Shown here in pieces: positions 1 through 9,063 of a DNA stretch of 64,000 nt. How positions within the stretch are numbered: the first letter of the stretch is position 1; each line of letters opens with the position of its first letter. Where the stretch lies: NCBI GenBank assembly GCA_949281375.1, contig CASDLT010000040.1, positions 223,125 through 287,124 of the forward strand, given 5' to 3'. The notes beneath the pieces are model-generated. The model worked only from the letters and a program-made list of their open reading frames with translations, was not told where the DNA came from and ran no database searches. Origin of the DNA: an uncultured Nitrosomonas sp. (GTDB lineage: Bacteria > Pseudomonadota > Gammaproteobacteria > Burkholderiales > Nitrosomonadaceae). Made by a program: the position numbers and the translations under genes.

Positions 1-197
1 GATATTTCCACGCCATTTATAAATGTGATACTTTTCGCTTCAGCGGCTGTTCTTGCTTCGGCAAGCCCGGCAATGTCGTCATGATCGGTGAGGGCCATCG
101 TGGTGACGCCGCGCGACGCCGCTCGTTCAATCAATTGAACGGGAGTCAGTAAACCATCGGAAATGGTGGAATGGCAGTGTAAATCAATGTTAAGCAT
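1..197 (-). CDS. PHP-domain phosphoesterase / 5'-3' exonuclease-like protein (partial)
   Basis: This is the first 65 codons of a gene that runs off the left edge of the window. The ATG is at 197 on the minus strand. The start shows the PHP metal-binding motif HxH (H7, H9 in LHCHS) and a TDHDD motif at about residues 37-41. Both are typical of the PHP phosphoesterase superfamily, in particular the stand-alone TrpH/YciV-like RNase AM group. The family hydrolyses phosphodiester bonds with bound metal ions. The gene is divergent from nnrS. The C-terminus cannot be seen, so the subfamily is an inference. Confidence 0.75.
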   Translation of the reverse strand, partial: MLNIDLHCHSTISDGLLTPVQLIERAASRGVTTMALTDHDDIAGLAEARTAAEAKSITFINGVEI

Positions 198-323
198 GAA
201 GCAGGCATGGTACATGAAGCAGGATCCGCATCATAACAAATAACCCGCTATTAGAGAAATGATTCGGTAGGAAAATTAAATAGATAGTTTAATGAATCAA
301 GATGTGTTTCATAAGGAATCAGC

Positions 324-1547
324 ATGGATAAGCAATTGACAGTATTGGATCATATGACGGCTGCACCGCATCGCAGCCTGTTTTTGGCGGGCGCGCTGCA
401 AGGCGTATTGGCGTTGATCTGGTGGGTATTTGATCTGACCGGGCGCTACGGCATTGCCGGATCAATGACCAACTGGAGTATTCCGCCGACGTGGGCGCAT
501 GCTTTCCTGATGATCTACGGTTTCTTCCCGTTCTTCATTTTTGGCTTTCTGTTTACCACGTACCCGAACTGGATGAACGGCGACAAGGTCAAGCCGCGAG
601 AATATGTCATGACATGCGGGGCAATGGCTGCCGGAGTGGTGCTGTTTTATGTGGGATTATTGACGCACAAGGCGATCAGCATCGCGGGTGTGGAGTTGAT
701 TCTGGCTGGATGGAGTGTGGCGGTGTATGTATTGTTTCGCATTCTATTGACGGCGCCGGCGCAGGATAAACGTCACGCCAGAGTAACGAGCGTGGCGCTG
801 TTGATGGGATGGCTGGGCGTTGCGGCCTATTTGATGTGGTTGGTGACCGATAGTCCGGTTGTGCTCAATTTTGCACGTCATGCTGGCGTCTGGTTCTTTC
901 TGTTGCCTATCGTTCTGACCGTTTCGCACCGCATGATTCCGTTTTTTTCCAGCCGTGTGCTGGACAATTATGAGATGTTCCGGCCTTTCTGGCTGTTATG
1001 GCTGATGCTGGCATTGATCGCTGCGCATGGCAGCCTGCAATGGCTGGAATTTTCGGTCTATTTGTGGATCGTGGATCTGCCGCTTGCGGCATGCGCCGGA
1101 TATTTGTCCTACCGCTGGGGATTTCAGCGCAGCTTGCAGGTAAGCCTATTGGCGGTACTGCACATTTCGTTTGCGTGGCTGGGCGTTGCAATGGCGTTAT
1201 ATGGCCTGCAAAGCCTGATCTATTTTGCTTCCGATACCGTGGTGCTGGGTTTGGCGCCCTTGCATGCGATCGGCATCGGTTTCTTCTCGGGCATGATTCT
1301 CGCCATGGCGTCGCGCGTAACCCTCGGTCATTCCGGGCGGCCACTTGAACTGGATCGCTTCACATGGTTGTTGTTTCTAGGTTTCCAGGCAACCGCCGTG
1401 CTGCGGATCCTGGCCGACATCGTACCGGCGGGTGCTCCGCTTTTTTATGTGACTGCCGGGTTGGTTTGGCTGGCATGCTTCGGGCTGTGGGCCGGGAAAT
1501 TTGCACCGATTTTCTGGCGAGCCAGGGTAGATGGCAAAGCTGGGTAA
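324..1547 (+). CDS. nnrS: NnrS family membrane protein
   Basis: This 407-residue polytopic membrane protein belongs to the NnrS family, haem- and copper-containing proteins linked to nitric oxide stress and denitrification. Hydrophobic segments run through the whole length, consistent with about 12 helices. Family landmarks are the HAFLMIYGFFPFFIFGF region (residues about 59-75) and the C-terminal HAIGIGFFSGMILAMASRVTLGHSGR region (about 313-340), with several histidines that may bind metal. The ATG at 324 follows a GGAATCAGC element. The phosphatase gene starts 44 bases downstream and may be co-transcribed. No NO reductase gene lies nearby, so its role in NO protection is inferred from the family. 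Confidence 0.88.
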   Translation: MDKQLTVLDHMTAAPHRSLFLAGALQGVLALIWWVFDLTGRYGIAGSMTNWSIPPTWAHAFLMIYGFFPFFIFGFLFTTYPNWMNGDKVKPREYVMTCGAMAAGVVLFYVGLLTHKAISIAGVELILAGWSVAVYVLFRILLTAPAQDKRHARVTSVALLMGWLGVAAYLMWLVTDSPVVLNFARHAGVWFFLLPIVLTVSHRMIPFFSSRVLDNYEMFRPFWLLWLMLALIAAHGSLQWLEFSVYLWIVDLPLAACAGYLSYRWGFQRSLQVSLLAVLHISFAWLGVAMALYGLQSLIYFASDTVVLGLAPLHAIGIGFFSGMILAMASRVTLGHSGRPLELDRFTWLLFLGFQATAVLRILADIVPAGAPLFYVTAGLVWLACFGLWAGKFAPIFWRARVDGKAG

Positions 1548-1591
1548 TAAAGAAATAATGTCTTATCCAAGGCAAAGATAACGATACTCCG

Positions 1592-2149
1592 ATGAACATC
1601 TACTGTATGCGCCATGGCCGCACGAATTATAACGACCTGGGTCTGTGCAATGATGATCCGTGCCAGAACGTGCATTTGACCGCAACAGGCATTGCGCAGG
1701 CAGAGTCAGCTGCGCTGGCGCTGAAAAATGTGGCATTCGATCGTATTCTGGTTTCGCCATTGCCGCGCACGCGTCAGACGGCGGAGATCGTGAATCAGTT
1801 TCATGCGGCGCCGATCGAAGTGCATGCCGATCTGGCCGATATTCGTTCAGGTTTCGAGGGCAGGGCTGTGATCGATTATTTTAGGGCGATCAGCGATGAT
1901 CCGCTGCAGATGCGAATCAATGGCGGTGAATCGTTGCTGGATCATAAACAGCGGATTATGCGTTTTATCGATTGGCTGGCGGTTCAACAGAACAAGAGTG
2001 TGTTGATCGTCGCGCATGAAGAAACGATGCGAGTATTTATCGCTTATTTTGAAGGCGGCGTTGAAGATTCTAAGTTGCGCGATATTCATGTCGGCAATTG
2101 CGTCTACCGGCATTATGTGTTGCCTACAGAAAATCAGCTCAGTAATTGA
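1592..2149 (+). CDS. Histidine phosphatase family protein
   Basis: This 185-residue protein starts with MNIYCMRHGRTN, the RHG catalytic signature of the phosphoglycerate mutase / acid phosphatase superfamily. H8 is the predicted phospho-acceptor. A second superfamily histidine is present in VAHEETMR (about residue 142), and the arginine in SPLPRTRQTAE (about 57-63) fits the phosphate pocket. The length suits the small SixA/CobC/GpmB-like members. The sequence does not identify the substrate: cobalamin, sugar phosphate and phosphohistidine are all possible. It lies just downstream of nnrS on the same strand. Confidence 0.8.
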   Translation: MNIYCMRHGRTNYNDLGLCNDDPCQNVHLTATGIAQAESAALALKNVAFDRILVSPLPRTRQTAEIVNQFHAAPIEVHADLADIRSGFEGRAVIDYFRAISDDPLQMRINGGESLLDHKQRIMRFIDWLAVQQNKSVLIVAHEETMRVFIAYFEGGVEDSKLRDIHVGNCVYRHYVLPTENQLSN

Positions 2150-2234
2150 TGAGAGATGCGCTTGATGCCAGCATCTGCTCAACTGTTTTTAAGATAAACT
2201 ATTTTGATCTCAACCGGATGTATGCGCAGCCGAA

Positions 2235-2996
2235 TCACCACCGCCAGCGCTTGGCCGGATCCTGCCGGTAAAACAACATCAGTTGCTCATACACTGACGG
2301 ATAATGCTGCCCCAGCGCGAGCGGCAATTCAAAAAACATTTCACTCATCACCGCGAAGAACTCTGCCGGACTCTCGGCTGCGTAAGAATCGATGATGATT
2401 TCCTGGAGCCGGTCGACCTGCTGGCAGAAGTGATCGTACGCCGTACTGAATATTTCATGCCACGCATGGGGGCTCATGTTGGCGTGCAACGCCGGGCATC
2501 CGTTCGCGCCTTCATGCAGCATGTCGATTTTATGCGCGAATTCATGGATAACGACGTTATGTCCCAGCTTTGAATGGATGACATCATCCCAGGACATGAT
2601 CACCGGCCCGGCAGACCACGCTTCCCCCGCTGCGGCATCGTGAACGTGATGCGCGATGCCGAATTCATCCATATACTCGTATTCCAGCATGAATTCCCCG
2701 GGATAGAGAATGATCTGTACCCAATTACGGTAGTAATCCAGATCAAGGTTCAGAATCAGCAGGCAGGCCTGCAACGCAATTGTCACCCGCATCTCGTCAG
2801 TGATATCCAGATCATGCGCTCCTGTGATCGTCTTTTCATGCAGAAAAAGTGTCGCCAGCAACCGTAGCCGCTGCAACTCATCAGGATCAAGTCCCTGAAG
2901 GCAAGGCAAATGGATCAGTTGAAACCAAAGCGTATCCGGTATGGCTTCATGCCGAAGAATTTGATCCCGACGCCAATTTTTTATACTCCATGCCAT
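2235..2996 (-). CDS. mtfA: MtfA-type zinc-dependent peptidase (M90)
   Basis: This 253-residue protein has the zinc-peptidase motif HEFAHKID (H151, E152, H155) and a downstream AEFFAV segment (about 211-216) that carries the third ligand glutamate in MtfA. E. coli MtfA is a cytosolic peptidase that binds the glucose-repressor Mlc, which links it to PTS regulation. Here the Mlc partner is not visible, so only the peptidase role can be supported. No signal peptide is evident. The gene is on the minus strand between the histidine phosphatase and cysK, and does not appear to share an operon. Confidence 0.88.
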   Translation of the reverse strand: MAWSIKNWRRDQILRHEAIPDTLWFQLIHLPCLQGLDPDELQRLRLLATLFLHEKTITGAHDLDITDEMRVTIALQACLLILNLDLDYYRNWVQIILYPGEFMLEYEYMDEFGIAHHVHDAAAGEAWSAGPVIMSWDDVIHSKLGHNVVIHEFAHKIDMLHEGANGCPALHANMSPHAWHEIFSTAYDHFCQQVDRLQEIIIDSYAAESPAEFFAVMSEMFFELPLALGQHYPSVYEQLMLFYRQDPAKRWRW

Positions 2997-3241
2997 GATG
3001 TACTCTCTTGTGCAAACGATCGCAGTTTCAGACTATTGTAAGTAAGATCACATGAATTGATCAAACAAGATGTCAATACAGGGCAAAAACGTTTGGGTAT
3101 ATTTTTCCTCTCGAAAACGCTCGGTTTGATCAAGTCACGCTTTCAGCTTTGGAATGAATGCGCTATAGTCAATCTTTATGTTCTGGCGCAGGGAATAAGG
3201 TGTAATGCGCCTGAATTTCTATTATTCAGAGAGGAAGGTTC

Positions 3242-4222
3242 ATGGCAAATTGGTTTGAGGATAATTCATTGTCTATAGGCCGCACGCCGCTGGTGCGTCT
3301 GAATCGTGTAACGGATGGCGCGCAAGGGCTGGTGCTGGCAAAGATTGAAGGTCGCAATCCGGCGTATTCGGTGAAATGCCGGATTGGAGTGGCGATGATC
3401 GATGACGCGCAGCAACGTGGATTGCTGGGGCCGGGCAAGGAAATTGTCGAGCCGACCAGTGGCAATACCGGCATTGCATTGGCGTTTGTAGCGGCTGCGC
3501 GGGGCATTCCATTAACCTTGACGATGCCGGAAACGATGAGCGTGGAGCGGCGCAAATTATTGGTCGCTTTGGGTGCTAAACTGGAATTGACCGAAGGGTC
3601 TCGCGGAATGAACGGCGCCTTGGCGAAAGCGGAAGAAATCGTCGCCTCCGACCCGGAGCGATATGTGTTGTTGCAGCAGTTCAAGAATCCCGCCAACCCC
3701 ACCATCCATGAAAAAACGACAGGCCCGGAAATCTGGAATGATACCGATGGCGCGGTCGATATTTTTGTGGCCGGAGTAGGCACCGGCGGCACCATCACCG
3801 GTGTTTCGCGCTACATCAAGCACACCAAGGGCAAAGCCATCACCACTGTGGCGGTTGAACCGACCGCCAGCCCAGTGTTGTCGCAAAAACGAGCTGGTGT
3901 ATCGCTCGCTCCAGGGCCGCATAAAATACAAGGCATCGGCGCCGGTTTTGTGCCAGATAATCTGGAGCTTGATCTGGTCGATGAAATTGAGCAGGTCAGC
4001 AATGAGGAAGCGATTGCGTATGCGCGACGTCTGGCGCGGGAAGAGGGTATTTTGGCGGGCATTTCTTGCGGTGCAGCCGTTGCGGCTGCGGTACGGCATG
4101 CCAAGCGTCCTGAAAATTCCCATAAAACCATTGTCGTGGTATTGCCGGATTCTGCCGAACGTTATTTGAGCAGTATTCTTTTTGAAGGGATGTTTGATGA
4201 CCAAGGTCTGACGGCGCTGTGA
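3242..4222 (+). CDS. cysK: Cysteine synthase A (O-acetylserine sulfhydrylase)
   Basis: This 326-residue PLP enzyme forms L-cysteine from O-acetylserine and sulfide. The PLP lysine lies in [11 protein letters not shown] (K45). The substrate loop [10 protein letters not shown] (71-80) and the phosphate-binding [10 protein letters not shown] (about 178-187) are intact. The [12 protein letters not shown] sequence and an EKTTGPEIW segment are of the CysK type rather than CysM. The ATG at 3242 follows GAGGAAGGTTC. The stop codon overlaps the start of the serine acetyltransferase gene, so the two enzymes of the cysteine synthase complex are translationally coupled. Confidence 0.95.
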   Translation: MANWFEDNSLSIGRTPLVRLNRVTDGAQGLVLAKIEGRNPAYSVKCRIGVAMIDDAQQRGLLGPGKEIVEPTSGNTGIALAFVAAARGIPLTLTMPETMSVERRKLLVALGAKLELTEGSRGMNGALAKAEEIVASDPERYVLLQQFKNPANPTIHEKTTGPEIWNDTDGAVDIFVAGVGTGGTITGVSRYIKHTKGKAITTVAVEPTASPVLSQKRAGVSLAPGPHKIQGIGAGFVPDNLELDLVDEIEQVSNEEAIAYARRLAREEGILAGISCGAAVAAAVRHAKRPENSHKTIVVVLPDSAERYLSSILFEGMFDDQGLTAL

Positions 4223-5169
4223 ACTCTACCAAACGAACGCGCGATTCTCTGTTACGTACCACCCACCTGGAGATAGACAGTATTGTTGACGAGTTGCGCG
4301 TTTTGCGAATGGCTTCCCTGGAACGCCGCAATCGTCATGACAGGCCGCCACGCTTACCCTCGCGCAAAATACTCGCCAGTGTGACCGAAGGCTTGAGCGC
4401 TGCCTTGTTTCCGAACCGACTTGGCTCTTCGGAATTGGCTGACGAAGGTATCGATCATTACGTGGGACATCTGCTGAACGTGACATTGCGAGAGCTGATG
4501 GTGCAAATTCAGCATGAGTTGCACTATAACTCGGGACTGGAAGTTCTCAGCAGCGAAGACCGTGAGCAGTCAGTTTTCATTACACAGGCGTTTGCAAAAA
4601 AACTGCCGGACATTCGACAATTGCTCGAAAGCGATATTAAGGCGGCATATGAAGGCGATCCGGCGGCGCGCAACGTGGATGAGGTTTTGGTCTGCTATCC
4701 GGGAATCATGGCGATTATCCATTACCGTCTGGCACATGTGTTGTATGGCTTGGGCGTGCCCCTGATTGCGCGCATGATGTCTGAAATCGCACATTCGGTC
4801 ACGGGTATTGAAATTCATCCTGGAGCTCAAATTGGCGCGAGTTTCTTCATCGATCATGGCACTGGGGTGGTGATCGGGGAAACGTCCATCATTGGGCAGA
4901 ATGTTCGGTTGTATCAAGCGGTAACATTGGGCGCCAAGCGCTTTCCTGTTGATGAAAACGGCGCATTGGTGAAGGGTAACCTGCGTCATCCGATCGTGGA
5001 GGATGATGTGGTCGTTTATGCAGGTGCGACGATATTGGGACGCATCACGATCGGCAGAGGTTCGACGATCGGCGGCAATGTCTGGTTGACGCGCAGCGTG
5101 CCACCAGGCAGCAATATTTCACAAGCCCAGACCCGCCATGAAGTTTTTGAAGGTGGCGCGGGAATTTAA
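4219..5169 (+). CDS. epsC: Serine O-acetyltransferase (EpsC type)
   Basis: This 316-residue acetyltransferase makes O-acetylserine from serine and acetyl-CoA, the step before CysK. The C-terminal half is a left-handed beta-helix hexapeptide domain, with [18 protein letters not shown] (about residues 198-215), [17 protein letters not shown] and [16 protein letters not shown]. The long N-terminal helical part matches the EpsC branch rather than enteric CysE. The GTG start at 4219 overlaps the cysK TGA (GTGA), which supports this start. Cysteine feedback inhibition is usual for the family but cannot be judged here. Confidence 0.92.
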   Translation: MNSTKRTRDSLLRTTHLEIDSIVDELRVLRMASLERRNRHDRPPRLPSRKILASVTEGLSAALFPNRLGSSELADEGIDHYVGHLLNVTLRELMVQIQHELHYNSGLEVLSSEDREQSVFITQAFAKKLPDIRQLLESDIKAAYEGDPAARNVDEVLVCYPGIMAIIHYRLAHVLYGLGVPLIARMMSEIAHSVTGIEIHPGAQIGASFFIDHGTGVVIGETSIIGQNVRLYQAVTLGAKRFPVDENGALVKGNLRHPIVEDDVVVYAGATILGRITIGRGSTIGGNVWLTRSVPPGSNISQAQTRHEVFEGGAGI

Positions 5170-5303
5170 TCGTCTGATCCGTAAATCGTGGATGATCGAG
5201 CAATGGCTTTTTTGAATGAGTTGAGGGAATGGAATGATCAACTCGTGCAATTGATTCCAGTCGTCAGATTCACGGTTTAAACAAGATATTTTTGAGGGTT
5301 GCA

Positions 5304-5711
5304 ATGACAGTCAATAAATTACAGCTTACATTGGAAGACGCCAAGACCATTGCTGCAGCAGCGGAAGCCGAAGCAAGGCGTCATCAGTGGTCGGTGGTCA
5401 TCGCCATTGTTGATGAGGGTGGTCATCTGCTTTTATTGCAGCGTTTGGATGATGCGCAGTATGGCAGTATCGCAGTGGCGACTGAGAAAGCCCGTGCTGC
5501 CATTGCCTTCCGGCGTCCCACCAAAGTGTGGGAAGATCACATTGCTGAAGGTCACACGCGCTACCTAAAATTGCCCGGAGCGTTGCCTATAGAAGGCGGA
5601 TTACCCATTGTGCTCAATCAGCAGTATATTGGTGCGATTGGTGTCAGTGGCGTACGGTCGTTTCAAGATGCACAGATTGCACAGGCCGGGATTGATGCTT
5701 TCCTCTCATGA
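5304..5711 (+). CDS. GlcG/HbpS family heme-binding-like protein
   Basis: This 135-residue protein is of the GlcG/HbpS family (DUF336). It shows the family's layout: LTLEDAKTIAAAAEAEA at the start, VVIAIVDEGGHLLLLQRLDDA in the centre, then a conserved GALPIEGGLPIV loop and GAIGVSG strand. Members bind haem or act as small accessory proteins in glycolate or degradation clusters; the ligand here is unknown. I chose the ATG at 5304 because GAGGG lies 5 bases upstream; an in-frame TTG at 5292 is less likely. The gene follows epsC after 134 bases. Confidence 0.8.
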   Translation: MTVNKLQLTLEDAKTIAAAAEAEARRHQWSVVIAIVDEGGHLLLLQRLDDAQYGSIAVATEKARAAIAFRRPTKVWEDHIAEGHTRYLKLPGALPIEGGLPIVLNQQYIGAIGVSGVRSFQDAQIAQAGIDAFLS

Positions 5712-6342
5712 AGAGTGCTCGTTCGTATTCCGGCGAGGAAAGCGCTGAGAAACTACGGTGCTGGTTCATGCTGCGTTGAAGCATTTTTCCGAAGCGCCTT
5801 GGCTCATTGATCATTTGTAAACTGTATTTTAATTAAATTTTTCCTTTTTTGACTGTCGTTATTCGCTTGCCTCAGTGATTTCCTCTTGTACTTATTCCCC
5901 TATCTTCCTCCATCAATACCGGTATTCTTTCGGTACGTATCAGTTTAAGTAATAATAAACCGGCGTGTTTCTTTTGTGGTTTTCTCCTGAGTTATTCCTT
6001 CAAGACTCTCATTCTCATCTATTTTTCGTTGCCGTCAGTGTTGCTCAATATTGCTTGAAGCTAGGCATGCATTCATTTATCAATGAGTTATAAGGAATGG
6101 CTTATCATAAATATCATAATTATTGATTGGCTCTAATATTTTAATCCAGCTATAGTTCGCTTCGGTGACTTGTGTCGTGAAAGATAATATTTTCACGATA
6201 ATTGTCACTAAGTAACAATCTTGCTTATTCTCAAAGCAATGTTGTTCGGGACTGAACGGAACTTAACGGAATATTATGTCAGTTGAATCATATTCCCGGC
6301 TCTGTTTGAAAATTTAATTTAAATATGGAAGAGGTAAAACAA
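5712..6342. other. AT-rich intergenic stretch
   Basis: There are 631 bases without a convincing gene between the GlcG-like gene and the small lipoprotein gene. The stretch is AT-rich, particularly after 5820. It contains a nested inverted repeat at 6165-6208, listed separately. I see no tRNA-like cloverleaf and no clear ORF. Confidence 0.6.
6165..6208. repeat. Nested inverted repeat upstream of the lipoprotein gene
   Basis: An inner inverted repeat pairs CGTGAAA (6176-6182) with TTTCACG (6191-6197) around an 8-base loop. An outer pair, GTGAC (6165-6169) and GTCAC (6204-6208), encloses it. The element lies about 135 bases before the lipoprotein start. It could be an operator or an RNA hairpin in the leader; no U-run follows, so it is not a typical terminator. 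Confidence 0.45.
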
Positions 6343-6567
6343 ATGAAACTAAAACTTTTAGCACTGTTAGGTGCATTGAGTTTTTTGTCAGCCTGTTCGT
6401 CATTGCCTGAAACACAAGGTAACGTTACGGCTGGTAATAGCAGGGTATATTGGATCAATCCAGCAACCGGACAACCCGGTGGCTATATTGTCTCAAGAGC
6501 GGCATCGCAAAAAACTAAAAATGATAACTATGCCGATTCGAATGAATCGAGAGTCATCAGCCGGTAA
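6343..6567 (+). CDS. Small predicted lipoprotein
   Basis: This 74-residue protein opens with MKLKLLALLGALSFLSAC, a signal peptide ending in a lipobox (L-S-A-C, with C18 as the predicted lipidated cysteine). The mature part is short, polar and rich in N, S and T, with a YWINPATGQPGGYIV segment. I recognise no family. The ATG at 6343 is preferred because GAGG lies 8 bases upstream; an in-frame ATG at 6325 would add six charged residues before the signal peptide. The gene stands alone after a long leader region. Confidence 0.7.
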   Translation: MKLKLLALLGALSFLSACSSLPETQGNVTAGNSRVYWINPATGQPGGYIVSRAASQKTKNDNYADSNESRVISR

Positions 6568-6893
6568 GATCTAATCTGGCTAATGCTCTACAAAAAAATT
6601 ATGGCTTTGTAATAATACTCTAGCACTATGCAATTTTGTACTCATCAAGAACTGCCTTGTGAACGGTAGACATTGCGTTGATGATCACAGTGCTGCTCGC
6701 ATCAGCTCAAACAATAATAAAAAAATGAATCACTGGTGATGCTGATTCGATTCAGCATCACCTTCACCTAGAAATCATTTTCTTCGCAAAAATCAGTTGC
6801 ACTACCCTGTGCATTTTTCAACCTCAGTTTCGTGCAGCAAAGCTATCTATCGGGGCTAGAGCAGAACATTCTCAAAAATAAAAGGCAGTTTTT
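6568..6893. other. Intergenic region with hairpin between convergent genes
   Basis: This 326-base stretch separates two convergent genes, the lipoprotein gene and the DUF2165 gene. Its only clear structure is the perfect hairpin at 6735-6762. I see no ORF worth calling. Confidence 0.6.
6735..6762 (-). terminator. Hairpin, probable terminator
   Basis: GGTGATGCTGA (6735-6745) and TCAGCATCACC (6752-6762) form a perfect 11-bp stem with a 6-base loop. Read on the minus strand, the stem is followed after about nine bases by a run of seven T, so it most likely ends the DUF2165 transcript. It may also stop lipoprotein transcripts from the other side, although no T-run follows on the plus strand. Confidence 0.6.
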
Positions 6894-7388
6894 TTACGCA
6901 TGCCGGTCGTCGTCGTGCTGAGTCAGATAAATCAGTGCGGCACTCATGATCATCACCAAACGAAAAGCTGCTTGTTGGCCGTTTGCAACGTCCGATTGCC
7001 ACATCAAGAACCATTCTCCGCCGATAGTCATAAATCCGGTGAACCATAACAATAGGCCGAGGGTAAGCCCAAGAATCGCGAATTTTTTGGATTGATTGAA
7101 AGCGATTGGTTGTTGAATGTTCTGGTAGAGGTGAAAGCTGCCAGCGCCACAAAGCACGGCAATGGTAATTTCAATCGCGATGATTAAGCCATACACAATA
7201 TGGTGAATGAGCGGAGTATCAATGGCGCGCCATAGCTCCTGGTTGCCAGGGAAAGTCGTGTCCATGGTCAACACATGATGCACGAAGGTGAAATTCGAGT
7301 AATAATCGGTAATATTGTTGAGCGCCACTAACGATGCATACAGTGCAATTGCTCCAACGATAAAAATTTTGGATAGTCTCGTGATCAT
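6894..7388 (-). CDS. DUF2165 family small integral membrane protein
   Basis: This 164-residue membrane protein has four likely transmembrane segments: about residues 8-26, 62-84, 104-125 and 143-158. The order of segments, the NNITDYYSNFTFVHHVLTMD loop and the late GGEWFLMWQS motif match the DUF2165 family, whose function is unknown. The gene lies downstream of, and on the same strand as, the Tim44-like gene, 142 bases away. The hairpin at 6735-6762 is its likely terminator. Confidence 0.8.
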   Translation of the reverse strand: MITRLSKIFIVGAIALYASLVALNNITDYYSNFTFVHHVLTMDTTFPGNQELWRAIDTPLIHHIVYGLIIAIEITIAVLCGAGSFHLYQNIQQPIAFNQSKKFAILGLTLGLLLWFTGFMTIGGEWFLMWQSDVANGQQAAFRLVMIMSAALIYLTQHDDDRHA

Positions 7389-7530
7389 TCAAAAAGATAG
7401 CGGAATGGGCGCTTGGAGAAGAAGGCAATTTGAACAGACAAAAGCTAATCTGCAATCTGCTTACGTTTCGATCTGACTGATGCTGTATTGAGCGACTCAG
7501 CCAGATCGAACGCGTTACTGAATAACCCAA

Positions 7531-8373
7531 TCAGGTCATTTGTTGGATGCCGGTCAAAAGCCATGTGGCATCCGGATCCTTGAGATCCTTCTGGACGTGC
7601 CAGATTTCATCAAACGATTCTGGTTCGCCATCAGGGACATCGCGCAGCTGTCCGGTGAAGCGCACACTCGCAATGGCTGAATCGCTGGTTGTTTCAACTT
7701 CCAGCAAATGCGCATCGATGAACATGACTTCGGTTTTTTGTGATGCGCCACCGCGTTCTTTAATTTCTGCGCTGATTTCATTGAACATTTCAGGCGTAGC
7801 AAAGTCTCGGATTTGATCGAGGTCGCCTGCATCATTGGCTGCCTGCAAGCGGATGAAAGACGCTTTCGCATTGCGAATGAACGGCTCTACTTGAAAATCC
7901 GCGGGAATGCTGGGCCGGTAGGCTGTTCCTGCAGCGGAAGAAGAAGCGACCTCAGGCGGTGTATCAAAACGATCGGTGTGCGTATTAACCCCGGAGTACT
8001 GCAACGGTGCGGATTCTTGAGTCCTGGGTTTGCGCAGCATGCGAACGATGAAGAAAACTGCTCCAATCAATAGCACCAGCGTAAGGATATCCATCATATT
8101 GATGTTTTCGAACGCTCCACCCATAAATAGAGCTGCAAGCAACCCACCGGCTGCCAGTCCTGCGAGAGCGCCACCCCATTTACTGCCGGTAGAAGGCGCA
8201 GCCGCGGGTGTCCCCGCAGGAGAGCGTTGTGGATTCGGCGCTGCTTGCTGTTGGTTAATTTGACGTTGGGTTCCCATATTTTTGCCGCCGCCCATGCGCT
8301 TGGCTTCCGCATCAAAAGCAAGCAATCCAAAGCTAAGGAAAACCAAAGTCAGAAAGGTGAGGGTGTTTTTCAT
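7531..8373 (-). CDS. Tim44-like domain membrane protein
   Basis: This 280-residue protein begins with a signal peptide (MKNTLTFLTLVFLSFGLLAFDAEA). A low-complexity Q/A/P/G stretch (about 35-70) follows, then two hydrophobic segments (about 70-85 and 92-112). The C-terminal domain (about 150-280, from FQVEPFIRNAKASFIRLQAA to the DIWHVQKDL-like region) matches the bacterial Tim44/MRP-L45 fold. Family members are membrane-anchored and poorly characterised; transport roles are inferred from the mitochondrial relative. The gene precedes DUF2165 on the same strand. Confidence 0.82.
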   Translation of the reverse strand: MKNTLTFLTLVFLSFGLLAFDAEAKRMGGGKNMGTQRQINQQQAAPNPQRSPAGTPAAAPSTGSKWGGALAGLAAGGLLAALFMGGAFENINMMDILTLVLLIGAVFFIVRMLRKPRTQESAPLQYSGVNTHTDRFDTPPEVASSSAAGTAYRPSIPADFQVEPFIRNAKASFIRLQAANDAGDLDQIRDFATPEMFNEISAEIKERGGASQKTEVMFIDAHLLEVETTSDSAIASVRFTGQLRDVPDGEPESFDEIWHVQKDLKDPDATWLLTGIQQMT

Positions 8374-8511
8374 AATTATCTCCCAAACTGTGTTGTTAAA
8401 AAAATCGAGTATAGCATCGGGTTTGTATTGCCAGCTACCCAGAATTAGCTGATCCTCTATTCATGGGCATTTGCCGCAATTTACCTTCTTTAGAGAGTAT
8501 GGCTGGCAGTA

Positions 8512-8940
8512 TTAGTTCAGCAGGATCAAGCCAGGAATGGCATCATTGCCGATCCAGACGATGGCATTCTGATTGAATTGCTGACCGATCGAGCAGGCGT
8601 TTTCCAGATTCAATCCGATCACAAAAAAACCTTTTTCGATCGGCCATTTTCCAAGTGGATCCTTATGCAGGCTTGCTGCAATGGAATAATTCCAATTGCT
8701 TAGGTAATCCCGTAGTAATTGATGTGCTCGCGCATTATTCTCATCATTTTGTAGCTGACTCCGAGGATTGTAAGCGCTGATAATGGCGCCGTACGGCTGT
8801 TGTGCTGTTTTCAGCAGGTGCGCCAACTGCGGGGAATAATGATTGATTCGCAAGCTGATTGGATCATTGTGAATAAAAATCTGATAGTCTGTTTGCAGAT
8901 AGTTCGTGATGAGATCGTCTGAGACACGAGAGGGTGTCAT
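8512..8940 (-). CDS. DUF3293 domain protein
   Basis: This 142-residue cytosolic protein matches DUF3293. The family's core motif is visible as AIISAYNPRSQLQNDENNAR (about residues 52-71), followed by a helical segment ending in LLRDYLSNW, and a late FFVIGLNLENACSIGQQFNQ segment. The family has no known function. The start at 8940 is an ATG in a low-GC context without a strong ribosome-binding site. It has the same orientation as the Tim44-like and cytochrome c genes but is separated from both by more than 100 bases. Confidence 0.75.
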   Translation of the reverse strand: MTPSRVSDDLITNYLQTDYQIFIHNDPISLRINHYSPQLAHLLKTAQQPYGAIISAYNPRSQLQNDENNARAHQLLRDYLSNWNYSIAASLHKDPLGKWPIEKGFFVIGLNLENACSIGQQFNQNAIVWIGNDAIPGLILLN

Positions 8941-9063
8941 ATGGCAGTTTATGAAATGGCAGCAACGCTTCGCAGCAACTGAGATCCGTCAACACGATAG
9001 GCGAGGAAGCGAGAACTGCGCAACGAAGCTTTTCGCTCGTGCGGTGAATTATTCAGTGTTTAC

